Assembly: GCF_002891295.1 (NCBI RefSeq)
Contig: NZ_LGUI01000004.1
Span: 186,001-250,000 of the forward strand
Direction of reading: 5' to 3'
DNA: 64,000 nucleotides
Origin: Streptomyces eurocidicus
GTDB lineage: Bacteria > Actinomycetota > Actinomycetes > Streptomycetales > Streptomycetaceae
This document shows, in pieces, positions 34,579 to 43,129 of this stretch. The translations under genes and the position numbers were made by a program. Positions within the stretch are counted from its first letter, which is position 1. Every line of letters begins with the position of its first letter. Below the pieces are notes generated by a model, which was given only the letters and a program-made list of their open reading frames with translations, did no database searches and was not told the DNA's origin.

Positions 34579-35754
34579 TCAGCCGGGGCGCCCCGCGACG
34601 ATCACCTCGACCGCCCGCTCCACCTCCGCGTCGGTGTGATCCGCCCGGGCCGTCAGCCGCAGGCGCGAGAAGCGGTCCGGTACCGACGGTGGCCGGAAAC
34701 AGCTCACCTCCACGCCCTCGGCCCGGCACGCCTCCTGCCAGGCGACGGCCGCCCGTGCCGATTCCGCCCGTACGGAGATCACCGCCGCCTCCGCCGGGCT
34801 CACCGGCAGGCCGGCGGCCGACAGCCCGTCGCGCATCCGGGCCGCCACCTCCCGCACCCGGGCCGCCCGGCCGGGCTCGCGGCCGAGCAGGCGCAGCGCG
34901 GCCAGCGCCCCGCCCGCGCAGGCGGGTGCCAGACCGGTGTCGAACAGGAAGCTCCGCGCGTCGTTGAGCACGTGCTCTACGACGCGGCGCGGCCCGAGCA
35001 CCGCGCCGCCCTGCCCGCCGAGCGCCTTCGACAGCGTTGTCGTCATCACCACATCCGGCGCCCCCGCCAGACCGGCGGCCGCGAGCGCGCCCTGTCCGCG
35101 GTCGCCGAGCACGCCCAGCGCGTGCGCCTCGTCCACCAGGAGGGCGGCACCGTACCGGCGGCAGACGTCGTGCAGACCGGCGAGGTCCGCGAGGTCCCCG
35201 TCGACGGAGAACACCGACTCGGTGACCACCACCGCCCGTCGCTGCCGCCGCTCCGACAGCGCTTTCGACACCGCCGCGAGGTCGCCGTGCGCGAACTCGG
35301 TCATGTCCGCGCCCGCCATCCGCCCGCCGTCGATCAGCGAGGCGTGGGCGTGGCCGTCCATCACCAGCAGGCTTCCCGGCCGGCACAGCGCCGTCAGCGC
35401 GCCGAGGTTGGCCAGGTACCCGGAGGAGAACACCAGGGCCGCCTCGGCCCCGGTGAACGCGGCCAGCTCCCGCTCCAGCTCCTCGTGCAGCCGTGTGGTC
35501 CCGGTGACCAGCCGGGATCCGGTCGAGCCACCGCCCCAGACCGAGGCGGCCTCCGCCGCCGCGGCGCACACCTCGGGATGCCGGGCCAGGCCCAGGTAGT
35601 CGTTCCCGGCCAGGTTGAGGCCCGCCGGGGCCGGGTCCCGGGGGCGGGCCGTACGGCGCAGCCCGGCCCGCTCCCTGCGCCGCGCGGTGTCGTCGAGCCA
35701 GGCCCACGCGGCCTCCGGCCCGTGCCGCCCCTCGCCGGGCGCCTGCTCCCGCAT
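34579..35754 (-). CDS. bioF: BioF, 8-amino-7-oxononanoate synthase
   Basis: 391 residues of the alpha-oxoamine synthase family: NLAGNDYLGLARHPEV, GGGSTGSRLVTGTTRLHEELE, Asp208 in LLVDEAHALGVLG, and PLP Lys243 in TTLSKALGGQGG. It condenses pimeloyl-thioester with alanine to KAPA. It lies 19 bases downstream of a ketosynthase and shares a leftward operon with it and an ACP, so its acyl substrate may be delivered on that ACP. Confidence 0.93.
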   Translation of the reverse strand: MREQAPGEGRHGPEAAWAWLDDTARRRERAGLRRTARPRDPAPAGLNLAGNDYLGLARHPEVCAAAAEAASVWGGGSTGSRLVTGTTRLHEELERELAAFTGAEAALVFSSGYLANLGALTALCRPGSLLVMDGHAHASLIDGGRMAGADMTEFAHGDLAAVSKALSERRQRRAVVVTESVFSVDGDLADLAGLHDVCRRYGAALLVDEAHALGVLGDRGQGALAAAGLAGAPDVVMTTTLSKALGGQGGAVLGPRRVVEHVLNDARSFLFDTGLAPACAGGALAALRLLGREPGRAARVREVAARMRDGLSAAGLPVSPAEAAVISVRAESARAAVAWQEACRAEGVEVSCFRPPSVPDRFSRLRLTARADHTDAEVERAVEVIVAGRPG

Positions 35755-35773
35755 GCTCGCGCTCCCTCCGTCG

Positions 35774-36958
35774 TCAGGTGGCGGGCGGTCCCAGCACCAG
35801 ACAACCGTTGTGGCCGCCGAATCCGAAGGAATTGGACAGCACCGGACCCACCGCCCAGGTGCGGGGCGTCTCCCGCACCAGATCCAGGGCGCCCCCGAGC
35901 TCGGCGTCCTCCGTCGCCAGACCCGCCACCGGCGGGATCAGCCCGTGTGCCATGGACAGGATCGCGGCCACCGCCTCGATCGCCCCGCTCGCGCCGAAGG
36001 CGTGCCCTGTGATCCCCTTGGCCGAGGTGACCGGCGGCCCGCCGGAACCGAACACCGAGGTCAGCGCCCGCGCCTCCGCGAGATCGCCGTGCCGCGTGCC
36101 CGTGCCGTGCGCGCTCACCTGCCCGACGTCGGCGGGCCCCAGCCCCGCGTCGCGCAAGGCGAGGAGCATGCACCGCGCCGCCGCGGAACCGTCCGGCAGC
36201 GGCAGGGTGATGTCGTACGCGTCGGCCGTGCTCGCGTGGCCCAGCACCTCCGCGTACACGCGTGCCCCACGCTCCGCCGCGGCCTCGTACGCCTCGAGGA
36301 GCAGGACCGCGGCGCCTTCCGCGATGGCGAACCCGTCCCGCCCGGCGTCGAACGGCCGGGTGCGGCCGCCCGGCGACAGCGCCCGCATGTTGTGGAACGC
36401 GGCCACGACCGTGTCGCTCAGGGCGGCCTCGGTGCCGCCGGTGAGCACGCTGTCGCACACGCCGTCGGCGATCAGCCGCGCCGCCGAACCGATGGCGTCG
36501 GTACCGGCCGCGCACGCCGTGGTGACGGTCCGGCAGGGCCCGCGCCGGCCGAGCCGCTGGGACACGGCGGCCGCCGCCGCGTTGGGCATGATCATGGGAA
36601 CCGTGAAGGGCGACACCCGCTTGTCCCCACGGTCGGACCGCACCAGCGCCTGCCGCTCCAGGGTGCCCACTCCGGCGAGCGCGGTGCCCAGCACGACACC
36701 CGAGGCGTCCGGGGCGGTGCGGGGGTTCCCCGCGTCCTCGACGGCCGACGCCGCCGCGGCCACGGCGAACTGCGTGAAACGGTCGGTGTGCCGCGCCTCG
36801 GCCACGCCCAGCCACAGCGAGGGATCCCAGTCCGCCACCGCGCGGTGCCCCTCGGGCGGCGCGCCGAGCAGCGCCTGCCACAGGGCGTCGGCGCCCGTGC
36901 CCGCGGCCAGCACCACTCCGAGGCCGGTCACCGCGACCCGGCGCCGCCCGGCCGTCAT
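35774..36958 (-). CDS. Beta-ketoacyl-ACP synthase II-type ketosynthase
   Basis: 394 residues with a full catalytic set: Cys149 in TTACAAGTDA, His284 in SAHGTGTRHGD, Lys314 and His319 in AKGITGHAFGASG. Closest to FabF/KAS II. It overlaps the ACP stop by four bases and precedes bioF. A dedicated ketosynthase and ACP next to BioF suggest that the seven-carbon chain, or a variant, is built in the island rather than taken from general fatty-acid synthesis (inference). Confidence 0.9.
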   Translation of the reverse strand: MTAGRRRVAVTGLGVVLAAGTGADALWQALLGAPPEGHRAVADWDPSLWLGVAEARHTDRFTQFAVAAAASAVEDAGNPRTAPDASGVVLGTALAGVGTLERQALVRSDRGDKRVSPFTVPMIMPNAAAAAVSQRLGRRGPCRTVTTACAAGTDAIGSAARLIADGVCDSVLTGGTEAALSDTVVAAFHNMRALSPGGRTRPFDAGRDGFAIAEGAAVLLLEAYEAAAERGARVYAEVLGHASTADAYDITLPLPDGSAAARCMLLALRDAGLGPADVGQVSAHGTGTRHGDLAEARALTSVFGSGGPPVTSAKGITGHAFGASGAIEAVAAILSMAHGLIPPVAGLATEDAELGGALDLVRETPRTWAVGPVLSNSFGFGGHNGCLVLGPPAT

Positions 36959-37191
36959 GTCAGTCCGCGTACGAGGTCACAGGCGTCGCCGACGGTCCGT
37001 ACCGCCTCCACGTCCGCCTCGGGGACGTCGATGCCGAACGTCTCCTCCAGGGCCATGACGACCTCGACCAGGGTCAGGCTGGTCGCCCCCAGATCCTCGG
37101 TGAAGACGGCTTCCTCGACCACTTTGCCGGCCGGCACCTGGAGCACGTCCACCACACAGGCGACGACCGCCTCGAACACACCGTCGGCCAT
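36955..37191 (-). CDS. Free acyl carrier protein
   Basis: 78 residues, acidic, four-helix ACP pattern. The phosphopantetheine Ser38 sits in DLGATSLTLVEVVMALEE; the usual DSL is TSL, a change also seen in some specialised carriers. It needs activation by a phosphopantetheinyl transferase such as the one at 32275-33003. The ketosynthase start overlaps its stop in an ATGA quartet. Confidence 0.9.
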   Translation of the reverse strand: MADGVFEAVVACVVDVLQVPAGKVVEEAVFTEDLGATSLTLVEVVMALEETFGIDVPEADVEAVRTVGDACDLVRGLT

Positions 37192-37453
37192 TTTTCCGCC
37201 CCCCGGCCCGCTCCACCGATCCGTACCGGAATCAATTTTATCGGCGGCGTGACCTCGTGCCAGGAGTCGAGATCACGCCGATCCGGAGCACGTCCCGGTA
37301 CGCCTCGGAAGCGGACCTCCTCGCAGGCGGTGTACTTCTGGTGGTGGCCCCGGAACCGCGTCGCGCTGTTCCGGCCACCGCCGAGGTCACCCCTTCGAGC
37401 GGTCATGGCGGCCGACGGGTCCGCCCGGGCGACCCCGCGGCTCGCCCGGCGCC

Positions 37454-37471
37454 GACGGGCGTCTGCCCGTC
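37454..37471 (-). terminator. Small hairpin at the 3' end of the methyltransferase gene
   Basis: GACGGGC-GTCT-GCCCGTC, a perfect 7-base stem overlapping the methyltransferase stop codon. It could weaken read-through into the ACP-ketosynthase-bioF genes 280 bases further on, where no gene lies between (37192-37453). Confidence 0.4.
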
Positions 37472-38324
37472 ACGGCCTGGTGGCGACGCAGATGACGTAC
37501 CGCCAAGTCTCCTGGTGCCGGTACATCTCCACCCCGCTCATCGCGTTGACCAGGCTGTCACCGCGGCCCACGCCGCGTGCGAGTGCGTACGGCACCCGGC
37601 CGAGCGTCGAGAGGCAGCGCAGCATGGGGAGTACCTTCTCCGTCGCGTCGTAGGCGGATTCGACGACGAAACCCGTCTGCCGGAGCAGCCGTTCCAGGTG
37701 TCCGTGGGTCATCGTCAGCATGCCCGGCATACCGGACAGCTCGCAGACCCTGAGCAGCGCGGACCGGGCCCGCGGCGGCAGTTGGGCCTGCGGGGTGCTG
37801 GAGTACTCGCACATCACCAGCCTTCCGCCGGGGCGCAGGACGCGGAAGAACTCGGCGAGCCCCTGCCCGGGGTCGGGGGAGTGGACGAAGGACTCCATGG
37901 TGTAGACGCCTTCGAAGGAGGCGTCGGTGAACGGGAGGGCGTGATAGTTGGCCAGGAGGAAGCGCGTACGCCCGCCCGGTTCGCCGGCCCGGGCCGACCG
38001 CTGCCGCGCGATGGCGACGTCCGGCTCGATGCCGTCGATCCCCGTGACGCACACCCCGCTCGCCCCCGCGACCGTGCGTGCCGTGTCGCCGGCCCCGCAC
38101 CCGGCGTCGAGCACCGACGACGCCGGTGGCAGGGCCAGCTTCCGGGCCAGGACGAGCTCCATGCGCCGCATGGCCGCCGCGAAACCCCAGGGGAAATGGC
38201 CCGGTTCGTACCAGCCGAAGTGGCGTGTGCGACCGAGCAGTGCCGCATACCCGAGGCGGGACTCGAATGCCCGGTAGTACGGCATGACGTGTTGTCGGTA
38301 GTGGACGTCGGTCACGTGAGTCAT
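37470..38324 (-). CDS. SAM methyltransferase of the biotin island (BioC-like role?)
   Basis: 284 residues from ATG 38324 with GGGAG upstream; the frame extends further but only into low-complexity sequence. SAM motif SVLDAGCGAGDTARTVA near 79-95, then FEGVYTMESFVHSPD and VLRPGGRLVMCEY. It resembles the UbiE/sterol-type small-molecule methyltransferases more than BioC. In a BioC-like role it would methylate a malonyl-thioester to start pimelate synthesis; alternatively it may methylate a biotin-like product, as in alpha-methyl-dethiobiotin. No BioH partner is seen. Confidence 0.8.
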   Translation of the reverse strand: MTHVTDVHYRQHVMPYYRAFESRLGYAALLGRTRHFGWYEPGHFPWGFAAAMRRMELVLARKLALPPASSVLDAGCGAGDTARTVAGASGVCVTGIDGIEPDVAIARQRSARAGEPGGRTRFLLANYHALPFTDASFEGVYTMESFVHSPDPGQGLAEFFRVLRPGGRLVMCEYSSTPQAQLPPRARSALLRVCELSGMPGMLTMTHGHLERLLRQTGFVVESAYDATEKVLPMLRCLSTLGRVPYALARGVGRGDSLVNAMSGVEMYRHQETWRYVICVATRP

Positions 38325-38571
38325 CGCTCCCGCCCCCTGGTCGGTCGCCCCGTCCTGCCCGAGGCCCCGCACGGAGACCGACGACCGGGCGTTCCCGCGA
38401 GTCGCACGGCACCGCGCCCTGACGGTCGGTGGAGCGTCGACGCGGCGGCCGGTACGAGGATTCCCGTGGGCGACCCGGCTGGCGGAACATGCCTTCCCCA
38501 ATGGTTCTACAGCGTAGCGCCACCGGCTCGGGACCGCAGGTGACCTGCGGAAGGCTCCGGGATTTCGTTGA

Positions 38572-38829
38572 TCACGATGCTGTCGGGGAGTGTGTGGCCC
38601 GGGGTTCGGTCCGTGACTGCTCGTCAGCGGCGGGTGCCTGGCGGGCCGTGCGGCGGGTCAGGATCAGGACGAGCACCACGCCGGCCGGCGCCACGGCTCC
38701 GGCGGTCAGGGCCAGGGTGTTGTGGGCGGTGGCGAACACCACGTGCAGGGTGTGGTCGAGGGAGGCCCGTCGCGCGGCCGGTACGGCGGCGACCAGTGTG
38801 CCGGCCCCGCCGCCGGACGAGTTGAGCAC
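38572..38829 (-). pseudogene. C-terminal remnant of a DHA2-type MFS transporter
   Basis: Only the last helices remain: SLDHTLHVVFATAHNTLAL then a hydrophobic GAVAPAGVVLVLILTRR and a hydrophilic tail. The start near 38829 is arbitrary. The missing N-terminal side is at the same junction where the neighbouring Lrp remnant loses its own 5' part. Confidence 0.5.
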
Positions 38830-39196
38830 CGCCGCGGGCCGCTCACCCTCCGGCGTCCAGCGCCACCTCGACCGCCTTCGCGGCGAAGGCGCCCTCGGCT
38901 TCTCCGTCGACTTCGATCCCCGGCTGCTCGGCTACGACATGACCACCCGGCTGTGGCTCAACGTCGCCCCCGCCCACCTGCGCACCGTCGGGGAGACCCT
39001 GGCCACCCACCCCGAGATCGCCTTCGCCGCCGCCGTCACCGGCCCGTCCAACCTCGTCGCCAGCGGCGTCTTCCGCACGCCGGCCGACCTGTACGACTAC
39101 ATCGACCGGCGCGTCGGCCCGCTGCCAGGGATCCGGAGCATGGAAACGGCCCCCACCTTGCGCGAGGTCAAGCGCCTCGTCCCGGCCCTCCCCTGA
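38819..39196 (+). pseudogene. 3' remnant of a two-domain Lrp/AsnC regulator
   Basis: About 125 residues: an HTH fragment (ELSTAAGRSPSGVQRHLDRL) followed by an Lrp ligand domain, FDPRLLGYDMTTRLWLNV ... HPEIAFAAAVTGPSNLVAS ... RVGPLPGIRSMETA. Full-length members in Streptomyces have another HTH and ligand domain before this. No fitting start or ribosome site exists. Reading rightward, it has lost its 5' half at the MFS junction. Confidence 0.6.
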
Positions 39197-39239
39197 ACCG
39201 GAGGGCCGGGCCGCACGTCCCCCTCTCACCGCCGGGCCT

Positions 39240-40751
39240 TCACCCGCCGGCGCTTCCCCGGCCGGCGGCGGGGGTGTCGTAGGAGCGGCGGCCGGCCGCC
39301 ACCCACCAGGCACCGGCGAGGCCCAGGGCCGCGAGCAGGGCCACGGGCGCGTAGTTGAAGGTCTTGGGGGTGATCGGGCGGCTCTGCGGGAGGCAGAACA
39401 GGACCGTGACGGCGGCTACCCACCCGACGGCGGCCCAGCCCACCACCCGGCTCCACGCGCCCAGGTGCCAGGGACCGGGGGTGAACGCGGAACCGGCGCG
39501 CAGACGCAGGAAGACGGGGATGGCGTAGGCGGGCGTGATGCCGATGACGTTGATGGCGGTGACCGCTCCGTAGGCGGTGGGGGAGTACAGGGACGGCAGG
39601 GCCAGCGCTCCCGCGGCCGCGACCGAGAGCCACACGGCGGGCCGGGGAGTGCCGGTGGCGGCGTGCACCCGGCGCCAGAGCCGGGAGCCCGGCAGGGCAC
39701 CGTCGCGCGAGAACGCGAACACCATCCGGGAGGTGGCCGCGACTTCGGCGTTACCGCAGAAGAGCTGGGCGCCGATCACGATCAGCAGCAACGCCTTCGC
39801 CCCGGAGGAACCCAGCGCGTCGAGGAAGATCTGCGCCGGTGGTACGCCGGTCGCGGTGGCCTGGGTCCCGGCGTAGTCCTGGATCGCGAAGGTCAGTCCG
39901 ACCAGCAGGACCAGACCGGCCAGCCACGACCACCGGATCGCCCGTACGATGCCGCGCGCGGCCGCCACGGCCGCTCCGGGCGTCTCCTCCGACAGATGGG
40001 CGGAGGCGTCGTAGCCGGAGAAGGTGTACTGGGCGAGGAGGAGGCCGAGGGCCGCCACGTACCAGGGGCTCGACCAGCCGGTGTCGTTCGTGAAGTGGCC
40101 GAAGACGAAGCCGGCCGTCCGGTGGTGGGCGGGGACGACGGCCAGGACCGCGACGATGACGCCGACGCCTATCAGGTGCCACCACACGCTGACGCTGTTG
40201 AGCCTGCTCACCAGGCGCACCCCGAACAGGTTCAGGACGGCGTGCAGCAGCAGGACGCACGCGAAGATCACCATGGTCGATCCGGGGGTCGGGTCGAAGC
40301 CCCACTGGAGATTGAGGAAGGCGCCGGTGAACAGGGCGGCCCCGTAGTCGATGCCGGCTATGGCCCCGAGTAACCCGAGGAGGTTGAGCCAGCCGGTGTA
40401 CCAGCCCCAGCGGCGGCCGCCGAGCCGGTCGGCCATGAAGTACAGGGCGCCGGAGGTGGGGTAGGCGGAGGTCACCTCGGCGAGGGCCCCGCCCACGAGC
40501 ATCACCATCAGGCCGACGCCGACCCAGCCCCAGATCATCACGGCCGGGCCGCCGGTGGACAGCCCGAACCCGTACAGCGTCATACAGCCGGACAGCACCG
40601 AGATCACGCTGAAGCTGATGGCGAAGTTCCCCCGGGGGCTCATCCGCCGGGACAGCACGGGACGGTAGCCGAGCCGGCGCAGGTGGGCGTCGTCGTCGAG
40701 AGGGGCCCGGCGGTCGTGGCCGGGGCGGGCGCGGCGGAGGGAAGGGGACAC
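39240..40751 (-). CDS. APC-family amino acid permease
   Basis: 503 residues, about 12 transmembrane segments, GTG start at 40751 with GGAGGT 7 bases upstream. The N-terminal RRMSPRGNFAISFSVISV and GGPAVMIWGWV, then EVTSAYPTSGALYF, are the amino-acid/choline/GABA permease signature. YTFSGYDASAHLSEET marks helix 6-7. It imports an amino acid or polyamine with protons; GABA or choline are family options. It stands alone. Confidence 0.9.
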   Translation of the reverse strand: MSPSLRRARPGHDRRAPLDDDAHLRRLGYRPVLSRRMSPRGNFAISFSVISVLSGCMTLYGFGLSTGGPAVMIWGWVGVGLMVMLVGGALAEVTSAYPTSGALYFMADRLGGRRWGWYTGWLNLLGLLGAIAGIDYGAALFTGAFLNLQWGFDPTPGSTMVIFACVLLLHAVLNLFGVRLVSRLNSVSVWWHLIGVGVIVAVLAVVPAHHRTAGFVFGHFTNDTGWSSPWYVAALGLLLAQYTFSGYDASAHLSEETPGAAVAAARGIVRAIRWSWLAGLVLLVGLTFAIQDYAGTQATATGVPPAQIFLDALGSSGAKALLLIVIGAQLFCGNAEVAATSRMVFAFSRDGALPGSRLWRRVHAATGTPRPAVWLSVAAAGALALPSLYSPTAYGAVTAINVIGITPAYAIPVFLRLRAGSAFTPGPWHLGAWSRVVGWAAVGWVAAVTVLFCLPQSRPITPKTFNYAPVALLAALGLAGAWWVAAGRRSYDTPAAGRGSAGG

Positions 40752-40992
40752 GGCGGTACCTCCAAGAAGCGGGGAAGAGGAACATGCCGCACTGGAGGTG
40801 ACCGGGGGAAGGGTGCCTGTGGGGCGCGGGGGCGTCGGCGGGCCTCGCGGGCCGGGGGTGCCCGCGCCGCCGCCGGCCGGTTCGAGGGCGTGGCCCCGCA
40901 CCGCGTCCCGCCGTCGGGCCGTCTGTCGGCGGGCCCGCTCGCTGCCCGCCGACAGACGGCCCGGGCGCCGTCGGGCAGCGCCCGCGTCGTGT

Positions 40993-41226
40993 TCAGGCGT
41001 GGTCGGCCAGCCGGGTGTAGCCCTTGGCCCGCGCGCAGTGGGCGCAGCAGAAGAACATCCCGTCCGTCTCCAGGCCGTGCCCCAGGATGCGGCACCCGCA
41101 CGTGTCGCAGATCGGCGCGAGCTTGTGGGCGGCGCACTCGAAGCTGTCGAAGACGTGCACGGCCCCCGCGGCCCGTACCTCGAAGGCCATCTCGTAGTCG
41201 TTGTCGCAGACCTCGCACACCGCCAT
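40993..41226 (-). CDS. Small Cys-rich zinc-binding protein (metallothionein-like family)
   Basis: 77 residues with nine Cys in paired motifs: CEVCDNDYEMAFEV, ICDTCGCRILGHG and FFCCAHCARAKG. Such pairs bind zinc. The sequence matches a common actinobacterial family often labelled prokaryotic metallothionein; its role is not established. ATG 41226 has AAAGGA nine bases upstream. Confidence 0.75.
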   Translation of the reverse strand: MAVCEVCDNDYEMAFEVRAAGAVHVFDSFECAAHKLAPICDTCGCRILGHGLETDGMFFCCAHCARAKGYTRLADHA

Positions 41227-41400
41227 GTCGCCCGTTCCTTTGCTGGTTGACGGCCGGGGCACCACAGCGGTCCCGCGGCGCCGGGCCGCCAGGATGCAAC
41301 ACCGGCGGGCTCCCGCCCCGCAGACGCGTCGCCGACGTCGCCCGCCGGGAGCAACGGGCACGGTGCCGGGCCCGCCCTCCGGGGCCTGCCTCCGCCGGGC

Positions 41401-41811
41401 TCACCCCCCGCCGTCGACGCGCAGCCGCACCTGCTCCTCCAGCCGCTCCAGGCTGCCCTCCAGCGCCGCGCGCACGGCCTCGGGGCCGGGGTCGTGACGC
41501 TCGTCGAAGAAGGACAGATGCACCGTCACCTCGCTGGCCCCGCCGCCGGTTCCGGCCACCCGCAACCACCCGGCGTAGACGCCGCCGTCACGCGTGCCCC
41601 ACTCCAGACGCATCCGCTCCGGCTCGGCACGGAACAGCGCGGGCGCGTCCTCGCCGGTGGTGTCCTCGTGCACGGTGACGGCCGGCAGGTCCCCGGCCCG
41701 TACGTGCAGCTCCGACGGCATCCAGCTCTCCAGCCGGCCCACATCGGCCGCCTGGTCGAAGACGTGCTCCGGCAGCGCCGGCATCGTACGGGAACGCTCG
41801 TATTCGCTCAT
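41401..41811 (-). CDS. SRPBCC-family (polyketide cyclase/START-like) protein
   Basis: 136 residues. EYERSRTMPALPEHVFDQAADV starts the helix-grip fold, MPSELHVRAGD and a beta-rich middle follow, and RAALEGSLERLEEQVRLRV forms the long C-terminal helix. Ligand-binding or stress-linked members are common in Streptomyces; no substrate can be named. Confidence 0.8.
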   Translation of the reverse strand: MSEYERSRTMPALPEHVFDQAADVGRLESWMPSELHVRAGDLPAVTVHEDTTGEDAPALFRAEPERMRLEWGTRDGGVYAGWLRVAGTGGGASEVTVHLSFFDERHDPGPEAVRAALEGSLERLEEQVRLRVDGGG

Positions 41812-42124
41812 GCGCCCAATCCATCCTCACTTCGGTGACCTGACTGTGCTCCTGCCCGGTGGCGGCTCCCGGCGTCGCACGATCACCCGTTCGCCGGGAA
41901 CCGAAGTCACCCATCGGCCCCTCACCACCCGCTTCCCGGCCGGCCCGGGCGCCCCGACCGGGTGGCGCGCGCTCGCCACATGGAGGAGTTCGGCGTGTCA
42001 CCGCTGACCCGTCCCCTACGGCGCGGCCCCGGAATTCACGCAGGTCAGAGCCCTTTTTCCGGAAGTGAGCGGGTAATGGCCACGCGAACGGATGCCTTTG
42101 ACAGTGCACAGGAGGGGGTGTTTA
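41812..42124. other. Intergenic stretch without a clear gene
   Basis: 313 bases. GAGGA near 41826 on the minus strand serves the SRPBCC gene. Reading rightward, TTTGACAG and then AGGAGG near 42111 lead to the small ORF at 42125. No convincing coding region lies in between. Confidence 0.5.
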
Positions 42125-42331
42125 GTGGCGGTGTCGGAAGACGCCTTCCCGCGTGCCCACCCCATCGGTGGCCCGTCGGGGAAAAGCGAGAGCCCCACCC
42201 CCTCCGTGCCGGCCAAGCCCTGGGGGATGAGGCCCTCTGCAACTACGGCGGGGGCCTCGACCACCGGGCCGGGGCCTTTGCCACAGGACGGTCAGACCCA
42301 CAGCTCCCGCACGGCCTTGACGGCCGTGTAG
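42125..42331 (+). CDS. Possible small Pro/Ser/Thr-rich protein (68 residues)
   Basis: The GTG is preceded by AGGAGG about ten bases upstream, a good ribosome site. The peptide starts VAVSEDAFPRAHPIGGPSGK and is rich in Pro, Ser, Thr and Gly, with no recognised domain. Its last 40 bases overlap, on the opposite strand, the end of the Trp-rich ORF at 42292-42411. Only one of the two may be real. Confidence 0.35.
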   Translation: MAVSEDAFPRAHPIGGPSGKSESPTPSVPAKPWGMRPSATTAGASTTGPGPLPQDGQTHSSRTALTAV

Positions 42332-42411
42332 AGCGGGCCGAACCAGCGGACCCAGCGGTAGAGCCGGTCCCACCTGTCGCTGCCGTGGTGGCCCTGTGGA
42401 ACAGCGTCCAT
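42292..42411 (-). CDS. Possible Trp-rich cationic small peptide (39 residues)
   Basis: ATG 42411 follows a strong Shine-Dalgarno (GGAGGTGACCTC). The peptide begins MDAVPQGHHGSD and continues as an amphipathic segment RWDRLYRWVRWFGPLYTAVK with a C-terminal RELWV: four Trp among 39 residues, net positive in its second half. It resembles a leaderless bacteriocin or membrane-active peptide by composition only. No modifying enzyme or transporter is next to it. Confidence 0.5.
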   Translation of the reverse strand: MDAVPQGHHGSDRWDRLYRWVRWFGPLYTAVKAVRELWV

Positions 42412-42900
42412 GAGGTCACCTCCCTCCCGGAGCCCAGTACTGTTCGTGGACCCCATGGGCGACGCCCGCGAAGTACCGAACGGTCCCGGGATGGGTGTTG
42501 GTACCAGCAGGTTACCGGGCCACCGCCGCACCCACGCGGCACCGCTGTTCCAGCGATCCGCCCCAAATCCGCCGCCCGCCCCCGTTCTGAGGGTGGGTCA
42601 GGACATTCGCCGTGCCCTCCGTCCGCCCTCGTGCAACGCCACCACCAGCGCTTTTGGTCCGGAGTGCCGCCATGGCGGGCCCGGTGGGGTGGGGGCGGAG
42701 GAGTCCGTGACGCCGACGCGGACTCCGGCGCGCCGGGTGGTAGAAAACCATCCTCTCGTACCAACGCACCCCGGCGCCGCACGCTGTCAACGGCGCCTTC
42801 GCCCGCCGTACGCGCCGACGGGCCCGTCGGAGGCCCCGGGACGCGGCTGCGCGCCCCGTGCGTACGGGGCGCGCAGCCGGCCGGTGGTGTTCTCAGGCTG
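42412..42900. other. 489-base stretch with no supported gene
   Basis: Three GTAC-centred elements (42437, 42473 and 42501) lie upstream of the Trp-rich ORF and may be promoter or repressor sites. Minus-strand frames here are open, but low-complexity and without good ribosome sites. Confidence 0.4.
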
Positions 42901-43086
42901 TCATCGAGGGCCGCCGGGGTCGTCCCGGTCGCCGGAGGAGCCGTCGTCGTCCGCCTGCTGTCCGCGTCGCCGCTCCTGGCGGTGCTGGCGCTCCTGGCGT
43001 TCCTGTTCCTTGACGGCGAGCGTCTCCTCCGTCATGTCTTCCGTGTAACCCTGGCCCCCGCGCGGGTCGCGTTCCCTGCCGTCCAT
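42901..43086 (-). CDS. Small hydrophilic protein (61 residues)
   Basis: ATG 43086 has GTGAGGAG upstream. The peptide is highly charged, with a Glu/Arg/Gln helix (VKEQERQERQHRQERRR) and a disordered Asp/Gly tail. No domain recognised. Divergent from nadE. Confidence 0.45.
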   Translation of the reverse strand: MDGRERDPRGGQGYTEDMTEETLAVKEQERQERQHRQERRRGQQADDDGSSGDRDDPGGPR

Positions 43087-43129
43087 GCCCACTCACTCCT
43101 CACCGAACCGGTAAGCCTTAGGCCGTCTA

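Noticed and set aside
42512..42790. A 92-residue minus-strand frame beginning MTACGAGVRWYERMVF
   Set aside because: No good ribosome site at its start, no domain, and composition like random GC-rich frames; left unannotated.
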